Assembly: GCA_903858975.1 (NCBI GenBank)
Contig: CAIOKW010000125.1
Location: 1-6,763, forward strand
Source of the DNA: Oligoflexia bacterium
GTDB taxonomy: Bacteria > Bdellovibrionota > UBA1018 > CAIMNF01
Direction of reading: 5' to 3'
DNA: 6,763 nt
The notes under the pieces were generated by a model. It was not told where the DNA came from. It ran no database searches and saw only the letters and a list, made by a program, of their open reading frames with translations. Positions 1-4,506 of this stretch are shown here, one piece after another; positions within the stretch are counted from its first letter, which is position 1, and each line of letters begins with the position of its first letter. The translations under genes were made by a program, and so were the position numbers.

Positions 1-605
1 ACTATTTTAATCATCCGAATACTCCTTACAATAAGGGCCGCGATGAGAAAACGACTGAAGCGGTTCCACTCGGAGAAAAGATGGGACAAGGAGATTCTAT
101 GAACAAAGGCGCAGAGGGCGCGGTTCCGGATGATCTGGTTCAGTCTCCCATGAAAGATTTGAAAGACGAAGTAGAGTCAAAGCTTGGAGATATTACTTTT
201 GGGCTTGAGCTTGATACCGATGTGGACGTGCTGAAGTTTTCAATTCCGGGGGACGAGCTTTTTGTTCAGGGTGGAATTGAGATTCGCAAGGAAGCCTATA
301 AGCGCTTGGAACAACTCTCTAAAATTTTTGCAAAAGTGCAGGGGAATGTTCTGATTGAAGGGCATCTCGACAAAAAGCCTCCCATCAGTGGTGAGGATCC
401 TTACTTGTTTTCTACGGAGCGCGCAATCTCGGTCATGAATTACTTTGTGAAAAACCAACACATGGATGAGGGGCGTTTCTGTCCGCGCGGAATTGCATCT
501 CGCAGGGCTTGGAGTATGAATGGACGTGGAATTGCGTCTGATGATACCCGAAACCGCAGAGTGGAGTTCACGGTTTCACTCAAGAACATTTGTTCTCAAG
601 AGTGA
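1..605 (+). CDS. motB: MotB-like flagellar stator protein, C-terminal part (5' end outside window)
   Basis: The reading frame is open from base 3 to the TGA at 603-605, so the gene enters from the left. The visible 200 residues begin YFNHPNTPY, which resembles the stretch just after the MotB transmembrane helix and plug (E. coli has AEYFRTP). The ATGs at 81 and 99 are therefore probably internal. The second half is an OmpA/MotB peptidoglycan-binding domain: a beta strand, then IEGHLDKKP (about visible residues 118-126), FSTERAISVMNYF (about 136-148), and a closing GIAS...TRNRRVEF block (about 163-189). MotB pairs with MotA in the inner membrane and anchors the proton-driven stator to peptidoglycan. 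The essential TM aspartate lies outside the window and cannot be checked. GHLD replaces the usual GHTD. The 3' end overlaps the convergent LysR gene by 10 bases. Another OmpA-domain protein is possible, but the YF-N-HP start favours MotB. Confidence 0.78.
   Translation, partial: YFNHPNTPYNKGRDEKTTEAVPLGEKMGQGDSMNKGAEGAVPDDLVQSPMKDLKDEVESKLGDITFGLELDTDVDVLKFSIPGDELFVQGGIEIRKEAYKRLEQLSKIFAKVQGNVLIEGHLDKKPPISGEDPYLFSTERAISVMNYFVKNQHMDEGRFCPRGIASRRAWSMNGRGIASDDTRNRRVEFTVSLKNICSQE
577..604. repeat. Nested inverted repeat over the motB stop codon
   Basis: CACTC (577-581) pairs with GAGTG (600-604). Inside it AGAAC (583-587) pairs with GTTCT (592-596) around an ATTT loop. The structure covers the end of motB and of the convergent LysR gene. 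No T-run follows on either strand, so it is not a standard intrinsic terminator. It could stabilise 3' ends or simply be chance. Confidence 0.35.
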
Positions 606-1465
606 GCCTCCCCTAATTTCAATAATTCCTGAATGAACTTCTTGTGCGGATGGTTTTGCCGATAGGCAAGATACAGGGTACGATGCGCGTCCTTACCTAA
701 AGAGGTGAAGTTCACGCGGCCCTCACTCAGCATCGCCTGGCAGGCATGGAGTGGGAGAACCGTCGCCGTATTGGGAGTCTCAGCCACAAAATTTACAATG
801 GCGGTCAGGTCATTCCAGTAAAGGCGGTAAACGGGAGGTGGCATTTTTTGGCGCCGAACGAGCCACTCATCCACGGGATTCGTCTGGCTTGAAAGGGTGC
901 ACCATTGGGGTTTTAAAAGAGATGCGGACCGTTCAGGATCCACTTTCGTTTTTGCATGAGAAACAATTCCCCAAGTTTCAGAGTAGATCGGCTTACAGAT
1001 GAAGTCAGTGAGCTCTTCTCGGTGCTCAAGAATTCCAGCATCCATTCCCGCTTGCACGAGCTCAAATGAGACCCGTGAAAGAGCCGAGATGTGAACCTCA
1101 AGACTGAGTTCTGGGTAGGCGGCTGTCGTTCCATTCCACCAGGGGAGAAGAATCTCTCGCATAAAGATTTGAGGACCCACGATTCCAAAGTGAGCGGGCT
1201 CATCTTGGTGCCTGCGAACCCGTTGAAGCCCAGCATCCCAAGCCACAAGCACCTGTTCAGAGACCTGAGCGATTTCGCGGGCAGCGGAAGTAGCCTCGAG
1301 TCCTCGGGGACCTCGTCGGTCAAAGAGCTTCACTCCGAGCTCCTGCTCCAAGTTTTGAAGCCGCTTCGAGAGTGCTGACTGGGTCAGCTTGAATCGATTA
1401 GCGGTACGGCTGAGGTGTGGATCTTGGACAAGACCTTGAAGAATGCGAAGATTTAATAATTCCAT
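596..1465 (-). CDS. LysR-family transcriptional regulator
   Basis: A 289-residue protein, close to the usual LysR length of about 300. Residues 1-60 form the winged helix-turn-helix: MELLNLRILQGLVQD, then LSRTANRFKLTQSALSKRLQNLEQELGVKLFDRR, which has the family's spacing of the recognition helix (QSALSKRLQNLE) and the wing (LGVKLFDR). Residues from about 88 to the end fit the two-lobed effector-binding domain. The effector cannot be predicted. The family binds DNA as tetramers, commonly regulates itself and activates a divergent neighbour. Here that neighbour is the exported protein at 1531, 65 bases away, with a palindrome between them. The ATG at 1463-1465 has no clear Shine-Dalgarno sequence. 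A -10-like TATACT at 1477-1482 would give a leader of only about five bases. The 3' end overlaps motB convergently. Confidence 0.93.
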   Translation of the reverse strand: MELLNLRILQGLVQDPHLSRTANRFKLTQSALSKRLQNLEQELGVKLFDRRGPRGLEATSAAREIAQVSEQVLVAWDAGLQRVRRHQDEPAHFGIVGPQIFMREILLPWWNGTTAAYPELSLEVHISALSRVSFELVQAGMDAGILEHREELTDFICKPIYSETWGIVSHAKTKVDPERSASLLKPQWCTLSSQTNPVDEWLVRRQKMPPPVYRLYWNDLTAIVNFVAETPNTATVLPLHACQAMLSEGRVNFTSLGKDAHRTLYLAYRQNHPHKKFIQELLKLGEAHS

Positions 1466-1530
1466 ATTGGAATAACAGTATACCTAAAAACAAATATCTT
1501 TCATATCAAAATTTTGACATAAGATAGGAC
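1466..1530. promoter_or_regulatory. Divergent promoter/operator region between lysR-type gene and 1531 gene
   Basis: An AT-rich gap of 65 bp. It holds the 12-bp perfect palindrome TCAAAATTTTGA (1506-1517), which extends with one mismatch to 1503-1520. It also holds GTATAC at 1478-1483, giving TATACT on the minus strand as a possible -10 for the regulator. On the plus strand TAAGAT (1520-1525) is a weak -10 candidate for the exported protein. A palindrome between a LysR gene and its divergent neighbour is the classical position for the regulator's binding site. The operator role is inference. Confidence 0.5.
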
Positions 1531-2007
1531 ATGAAAACAGTATTTGGAATGATTTTTGGCCTTCTTCTTAGTTTTACCACCCTTACACCCGCCCAAGCTC
1601 AGATCGCAGGGATCAACCATTCTCGCATGAGCTACATTATAGACCGCGTACGCAATTGCTCGATTCTTCCTTATACAATGAATTCAAATCGCCAGAAAGT
1701 TTACCACGCGCTCACGAGCCATTGCCCAGAAGTAAAAGTAGTGGGCAAGGGAATCGCAAAGATTCGTGTGGATGGACACATCTTCCAAGTGAATCTCGTT
1801 GAATCGATCAACTCCGATGGTGATTTCTATGATGTACAAATCAACGATGTGGTGACTCGTGAAGTATCACGTGTTCCAAATATTCTTGCTTTCGGTGATG
1901 TACTTCTTGGAGTACTCAGCGGCCGGACCCAAGGACTCCCAGAGTCTTATGTCTCTGACGGAATCGTGCCAGAGCTTGATCAGAATTTGGTTCAAACCTC
2001 ACGCTAA
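1531..2007 (+). CDS. Exported small protein of unknown function
   Basis: A 158-residue protein. Residues 1-23 are a clear Sec signal peptide: MK start, hydrophobic FGMIFGLLLSFTTL, and an AQA cleavage site before Q24. There is no lipobox, so the mature protein of about 135 residues is probably periplasmic or secreted. The mature part has exactly two cysteines (C43 and C65), which could form a disulfide, and a beta-rich middle (VKVVGKGIAKIRVDGHIFQVNLVESI). I do not recognise a family. The ATG at 1531 is chosen because it gives a complete signal peptide. The upstream AGGA sits only one base from the ATG, so it is a poor ribosome site. The gene is divergent from the LysR regulator, which may control it. 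It overlaps the convergent thioesterase gene by 9 bases and is followed by a strong terminator at 2047-2085. Confidence 0.82.
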   Translation: MKTVFGMIFGLLLSFTTLTPAQAQIAGINHSRMSYIIDRVRNCSILPYTMNSNRQKVYHALTSHCPEVKVVGKGIAKIRVDGHIFQVNLVESINSDGDFYDVQINDVVTREVSRVPNILAFGDVLLGVLSGRTQGLPESYVSDGIVPELDQNLVQTSR

Positions 2008-2490
2008 GCTTTTAAAGCGCTTTAGCTGTTCAGAAGTTAATTGATGAAAGATCCCTTGCGAACTCACGTAAGGGATCTTTTTTTTGTCAAAAATAGTGGC
2101 CCAAACCTCAATTGTTTTTGGGTGCACCGATTTGATTTGAGTCATGACCCAGGCATCAATATCAAGCGGGAGTGCCCGACCATAGTGGACTTGAATCGAC
2201 TGAGTCACGCAAAAGTAATTTTGGTTCCAAACTACAACCCCCATTAACTCATCCAGTAAGCCTGCAGAGGCACCGCCGTGAACATGCCCCGGAGGTCCTT
2301 CTGATTTCGCCTTAAACTGGACACGACTCAAGAGGAGTTGTTGATCCGATTCATGAATCCTGTGTTCTACCGTAAATAATGGGCTCTCGGTTCCAGACAC
2401 AAAGCTTTTTTCCCAATTGGGGAAGCGAGGATGAATTGATTGGGTGAATTCAACTTCTGCTGTGAAGGGAACTAAGAACGGGAAGCTCAT
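1999..2490 (-). CDS. PaaI-type hotdog-fold thioesterase
   Basis: A 163-residue protein with a PaaI/4HBT-superfamily core. The signature is GPPGHVHGGASAGLLDELMG at about residues 65-84. HGG starts the central helix, and D80 or E81 is in the position of the acidic catalytic residue of PaaI-like enzymes. Residues 90-120 supply the following strands (VTQSIQVHYGRALPLD). Members hydrolyse acyl-CoA thioesters as dimers or tetramers. The substrate cannot be read from the sequence. There is no signal peptide, so it is cytoplasmic. The start codon overlaps the stop of the exported 130-residue protein upstream (ATGA, 2487-2490), so translational coupling in one operon is likely. The N-terminal 60 residues before the motif are somewhat long but normal for THEM4-like and PaaI-like members. 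Codons 137-148 double as the terminator of the opposite gene. Confidence 0.88.
   Translation of the reverse strand: MSFPFLVPFTAEVEFTQSIHPRFPNWEKSFVSGTESPLFTVEHRIHESDQQLLLSRVQFKAKSEGPPGHVHGGASAGLLDELMGVVVWNQNYFCVTQSIQVHYGRALPLDIDAWVMTQIKSVHPKTIEVWATIFDKKKIPYVSSQGIFHQLTSEQLKRFKSLA
2047..2085 (+). terminator. Strong intrinsic terminator embedded in convergent thioesterase gene
   Basis: The arms at 2047-2060 and 2067-2080 form a 14-bp stem with a single G-U pair around the loop AACTCA. The 3' arm runs straight into eight T residues (2078-2085). It ends transcripts of the exported-protein gene on the plus strand. The whole element lies inside codons 137-148 of the minus-strand thioesterase. In the minus direction the stem is followed by CATCAATT rather than a T-run, so it should not terminate the thioesterase mRNA. 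Confidence 0.88.
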
Positions 2491-2879
2491 CGCTGTCCGA
2501 TTTCAAAGAAGCTTGCTTTGTAGAAATCTTTAAATTCAAGGTAAAGCTCAATTTGGCATTGTTGCTTCAGTTCAAACCCGTAGGTTTCATCTAGAATCGT
2601 CATCGGAATTTTACGTTGATCGAGGCTTGAATCGCAGGGAAATAGTTTTAACTCCATTTGTTGAACCTGAATTCCATCAATGGGAGTTTGCTGATTGACT
2701 GCAAGGGTGCTTCCCTTATGGAGAGTAAGCGTATCATCTACTTTTAGGTCACGAACTAATTTAAGAATCATCCCCGTCTCGATTTCAGACCATTGAAGGG
2801 GTGCCGTTTCAGCGCGCACGATCGGAGCGCTAAAATGGGTGAGGAAACAAAAAGCTGCGAAGAGAGACAAGATTTTCAT
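2487..2879 (-). CDS. Small exported two-cysteine protein of unknown function
   Basis: A 130-residue protein. Residues 1-23 are a signal peptide (MKILSLFAAFCFLTHFSAPIVRA, cut before E24). The single C11 sits inside the hydrophobic core, not in a lipobox, so a soluble periplasmic protein is more likely than a lipoprotein. The mature part of about 107 residues is predicted to be mostly beta strand and has two cysteines (C82, C108) that may pair. I do not recognise the family. It is the first gene of an operon with the thioesterase and overlaps it by four bases. No Shine-Dalgarno sequence precedes the ATG. The best promoter puts +1 on the A of that ATG, so the message may be leaderless. The next in-frame Met is at residue 37, after the signal peptide, which supports this start. 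Confidence 0.8.
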   Translation of the reverse strand: MKILSLFAAFCFLTHFSAPIVRAETAPLQWSEIETGMILKLVRDLKVDDTLTLHKGSTLAVNQQTPIDGIQVQQMELKLFPCDSSLDQRKIPMTILDETYGFELKQQCQIELYLEFKDFYKASFFEIGQR

Positions 2880-2885
2880 GGTTTT

Positions 2886-2914
2886 AGTGTAGGGGAAGTT
2901 CTGATTTAGGCCAA
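2886..2914 (-). promoter_or_regulatory. Candidate sigma-70-type promoter giving a leaderless transcript
   Basis: Read on the minus strand, TTGGCC (2914-2909) is followed after 17 bases by TACACT (2891-2886). With normal spacing the transcription start falls at 2879, the first base of the ATG of the exported 130-residue protein. The absence of any Shine-Dalgarno sequence between this promoter and the ATG fits. Confidence 0.5.
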
Positions 2915-2934
2915 GTGAGAAATTGACTCATAAG
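2905..2934 (+). promoter_or_regulatory. Weak candidate promoter for the structured RNA
   Basis: TTTAGG (2905-2910) and CATAAG (2929-2934) are 18 bases apart. They would start transcription near 2941, just before the first hairpin at 2943. The -35 match is poor. The position relative to the RNA structure is the main argument. It would face and overlap the minus-strand promoter at 2886-2914. Confidence 0.3.
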
Positions 2935-2940
2935 GGGTTC

Positions 2941-3213
2941 ACGGGTGACCCATTCTGAGGCAGAAACTCACCCATTTACGCCCGGAATGGCATCTGCCTT
3001 GGCACCTGAATTGCTTATTAAGAGTATGGCACGAGCGGCTGGAAGGCAGGTGGTACTTATGGAGAAATTCAAGGTAACTAATAGTGTCTTGTTCGATGCA
3101 CGGATGCCGGAGACGGCGTCAGATCCATCGCCTTAAGCGGTGGATGATGATTGAACCAGTTATTCAATCACAGCCTTGCCCGGGAGGGAAACCTCCTGGG
3201 CAATGTCGTTTTT
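2941..3213 (+). ncRNA. Unrecognised structured RNA or long leader upstream of the CBS gene
   Basis: A gene-free stretch with seven successive stems. P1: 2943-2948 with 2968-2973, enclosing TTCTG/CAGAA (2953-2957, 2961-2965). P2: CATCTGCCTT (2991-3000) with AAGGCAGGTG (3043-3052). P3: 3070-3076 with 3085-3091 (weaker, tandem G-U). P4: 3103-3109 with 3114-3120, GAGA tetraloop. P5: ATCCATCGC (3123-3131) with GCGGTGGAT (3137-3145). P6: TGATTGAA (3148-3155) with TTCAATCA (3163-3170), perfect. P7: 12 bp, 3176-3187 with 3192-3203, GAAA tetraloop, then TTTTT at 3209-3213. In P2, P4, P5 and P7 the one imperfect pair is G-U on the plus strand and would be A-C on the other. That supports plus-strand transcription. 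I do not recognise tmRNA, RNase P, SRP or a common riboswitch. It could be a free RNA ending at P7 or the 5' leader of the CBS mRNA. Confidence 0.6.
3176..3213 (+). terminator. GC-rich hairpin P7 with short T-run: possible terminator/attenuator
   Basis: The 12-bp stem (3176-3187 with 3192-3203, one G-U pair) carries a stable GAAA tetraloop. The T-run TTTTT starts five bases after the stem (TGTCG lies between), so as an intrinsic terminator it is weak to moderate. It sits 23 bases before the Shine-Dalgarno sequence of the CBS gene. It could end a separate small RNA, or act as an attenuator in the leader. Confidence 0.5.
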
Positions 3214-3226
3214 AAACATCTGAATC

Positions 3227-3232
3227 GGAGGA
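3227..3232 (+). promoter_or_regulatory. Ribosome binding site of the CBS gene
   Basis: GGAGGA stands three bases before the ATG at 3236. This is one of the best Shine-Dalgarno sequences in the window and fixes the start. Its GGAGG is complementary to CCTCC (3192-3196) in the 3' arm of hairpin P7. Confidence 0.8.
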
Positions 3233-3235
3233 TTT

Positions 3236-3694
3236 ATGATCTTAGACAAGATTGCGAATAAGAAGGTAGCAACGGTACTTCAAACAGCAAATTTACAAGA
3301 CGCCGCAAAAGTCATGCGGGATCAGCACGTCGGAAGTGTAGTGGTGGTCAAAAAAGAGGGGATTCGGGAACTTCCGGTGGGGATTATTACGGACCGGGAC
3401 ATCGTAGTTTCAACGAGTGCATTTGGAATTCCGCCCGATAGTGTGCTTGTGCGTGATGTGATGTCTGCAAGTTTTGTTTGCGCCAAAATCAGTGATGGGT
3501 TTTACCGTGTTTTGAATCTCATGAAGGAGCACGGAATCAAGCGTGTGCCCTTAGTCGATTCGGAGGGGGTGTTGGCAGGAATGGTATCTACGCATGAGTT
3601 GATCGCAGTGCTCTCGGATGAGCTGAATACCGTAGTGAAAGTGACCGATCGACAGCATGAAGTGGAAGGTGAGCGACGTCCGCGCTTAATCTAA
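3236..3694 (+). CDS. Tandem CBS-domain protein
   Basis: A 152-residue protein made of two CBS domains and little else. CBS1 spans about residues 8-60 (VATVLQTANLQDAAKVMRDQ, then VGSVVVV and PVGIITDRDIV). CBS2 spans about 72-128 (VRDVMSASFVCAKISDGFYRVLNLMKEHGIKRVPLVD, then LAGMVSTHEL). Both show the usual order of helix, strand 'G(S/K)(V/R)(V/P)(L/V)V' and strand 'G(I/M)(I/V)(T/S)', ending in DRD or HEL. A CBS pair forms a Bateman module that typically binds adenine nucleotides (AMP, ATP, SAM). Stand-alone modules act as energy or nucleotide sensors on partner proteins. The partner is unknown here. The protein is cytoplasmic, with a charged C-terminal tail (residues 138-152). A strong SD at 3227 supports the start. 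A long structured RNA region precedes the gene and a bidirectional terminator follows it. Confidence 0.93.
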   Translation: MILDKIANKKVATVLQTANLQDAAKVMRDQHVGSVVVVKKEGIRELPVGIITDRDIVVSTSAFGIPPDSVLVRDVMSASFVCAKISDGFYRVLNLMKEHGIKRVPLVDSEGVLAGMVSTHELIAVLSDELNTVVKVTDRQHEVEGERRPRLI

Positions 3695-3716
3695 GTTTGA
3701 CTGATTCATAAAACAT

Positions 3717-3753
3717 AAAAAGAGGGGGGATCGTATGGATCCCCCCTCTTTTT
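3717..3753. terminator. Bidirectional intrinsic terminator between convergent genes
   Basis: A perfect 16-bp stem (3717-3732 with 3738-3753) closes the five-base loop GTATG. It has six G-C pairs in a row and an A5/T5 outer end. Because the foot is A-rich on the left and T-rich on the right, it works for both the CBS gene (+) and the host-attachment gene (-). The stop codon of the latter (3752-3754) overlaps the foot. Confidence 0.93.
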
Positions 3754-4255
3754 ATTGCTCTCGAAGTTCAATGGCTCGAATGGCGGCAGATCTTAATTCT
3801 TCATCCGAACCCTGGACCAACTCTCGATTCACCTCATGCTTGATGTACTGCTTAACTTCTTCAGGCAATGCCGCACGCAAGAGCCCTAGGAAGTGGGGCT
3901 CAGCGATGATCACTAACTCATTGAAGGCGAGTGCACGCTCGGCACTCGTTAAGGCCCGTGCAATGACCCCGGCGAAGCGTTCCGCATTTTGTTCATGATG
4001 CATAAAGGTTCGATCAAGCCCATGTCGAATCGTACCACCCCCGGCGCTGGACATTCCGGTTCCTGGGCGATCCGAGTCCATTTCTCCTTCTAAAAGATGT
4101 CCTTTGGGATTCTTGATTCGGTTGATAAAAAGAAAACGGTGTTCGGGAAGATCTCGATAGAATACGGCCTCGGTCCGATTAGCAAAAACATACCAGCGTG
4201 AAACTTTGGTGTGTTGATGTTGGTTTCGAAAGAAATTTCCGGATTGGGTTCTCAT
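3752..4255 (-). CDS. Host-attachment family protein (PF10116, eRF1-like fold)
   Basis: A 167-residue protein matching the 'protein required for attachment to host cells' family. WYVFANRTEAVFYRD (about 21-35) is the first strand and helix of the family. GEMDSDRPGTGMSSAGGGTIRHGLD (about 57-81) contains the SDRPG motif. HHEQNAERFAGVIARAL (86-102) is the long helix, and LVIIAEPHFLGLLRAALPEEV (114-134) is the family's conserved strand-helix. The name comes from an Agrobacterium locus. Comparative work puts the family among bacterial relatives of eRF1/Pelota (baeRF), so a translation-related role is at least as plausible as adhesion. There is no signal peptide or membrane segment, so the protein is cytoplasmic and direct surface attachment is unlikely. 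The start is supported by AAGAGGAA (4270-4263, minus strand) seven bases upstream. It is transcribed alone and ends in the terminator at 3717-3753. Confidence 0.88.
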   Translation of the reverse strand: MRTQSGNFFRNQHQHTKVSRWYVFANRTEAVFYRDLPEHRFLFINRIKNPKGHLLEGEMDSDRPGTGMSSAGGGTIRHGLDRTFMHHEQNAERFAGVIARALTSAERALAFNELVIIAEPHFLGLLRAALPEEVKQYIKHEVNRELVQGSDEELRSAAIRAIELREQ

Positions 4256-4262
4256 GCTTTCA

Positions 4263-4270
4263 TTCCTCTT
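4263..4270 (-). promoter_or_regulatory. Ribosome binding site of the host-attachment gene
   Basis: AAGAGGAA on the minus strand lies seven bases before the ATG at 4255-4253. This is good spacing and confirms the start. Confidence 0.7.
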
Positions 4271-4287
4271 TGATGGTGCGTATCGTC

Positions 4288-4358
4288 ATTACGGGTGTTT
4301 GCGATTCCACTTCAACATAAAGAGAGCAAATTACGCGCCATTCTCATCCTGGCGTAAT
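4288..4358. repeat. Three ATTACG boxes in the divergent region
   Basis: ATTACG occurs at 4288-4293 and 4330-4335, and inverted (CGTAAT) at 4353-4358. The last two form ATTACGC (4330-4336) facing GCGTAAT (4352-4358). They lie upstream of the host-attachment gene and the carboxypeptidase gene. They could be an operator, but no regulator can be assigned and no convincing -35/-10 pair was found close by. Confidence 0.35.
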
Positions 4359-4390
4359 CATGAGTTCGGGGTGAATCGAGAGACATTTTT

Positions 4391-4427
4391 TCTCAAGTAG
4401 AGCGCTTGAGATGCAGAGGACTTGAGA
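4391..4427. repeat. CTTGAGA heptamer cluster upstream of the carboxypeptidase
   Basis: TCTCAAG (4391-4397) faces CTTGAGA (4405-4411) as a perfect 7-bp inverted repeat with a seven-base spacer. A further direct CTTGAGA stands at 4421-4427, 16 bases on. This spacing resembles a multi-site operator for a dimeric regulator. The sites lie 80-116 bases before the carboxypeptidase start, where activator sites usually are. Confidence 0.4.
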
Positions 4428-4495
4428 GCTGGGTACAAAAAGGGGTTGAAACTTGACGGAGCTTCCGAGACACTCAGCGTACGAATTTTGAATTC

Positions 4496-4502
4496 AGGGG
4501 GA
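4496..4502 (+). promoter_or_regulatory. Ribosome binding site of the carboxypeptidase
   Basis: AGGGGGA lies four bases before the ATG at 4507 and seven before the ATG at 4510. The spacing favours the second ATG, whose product begins MKTIMVALIG. Confidence 0.65.
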
Positions 4503-4506
4503 AATC

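Noticed and set aside
81..83. ATG at 81 as the start of an independent OmpA-domain protein
   Set aside because: The frame is open to the left edge and the upstream residues YFNHP resemble the MotB region after the membrane helix. No ribosome site of note precedes the ATG.
913..1323. A 136-codon minus-strand frame and plus-strand frames (751-1002, 1091-1378) within the LysR gene
   Set aside because: They are out-of-frame shadows of a well-supported LysR protein and show no domain signal.
2945..3136. A 63-codon frame with a GTG start and an AAGGGG seven bases upstream, inside the structured RNA region
   Set aside because: Its sequence matches no family I know, and the stretch is better explained by stems P1-P5, including plus-strand G-U pairs. 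The stop codon falls in the P5 loop. A small protein cannot be fully excluded; ribosome profiling or a Ka/Ks test on homologues would decide.
2941..3213. tmRNA, RNase P RNA, SRP RNA, tRNA, T-box, TPP, cobalamin or c-di-GMP riboswitch
   Set aside because: I found no tRNA-like ends, no GAGGAAAGTC-type RNase P core and no SRP core. Partial likenesses (AGGTGGTAC to the T-box, CTGAG and ACCTGA to TPP) lack the rest of each consensus. A covariance search was not possible.
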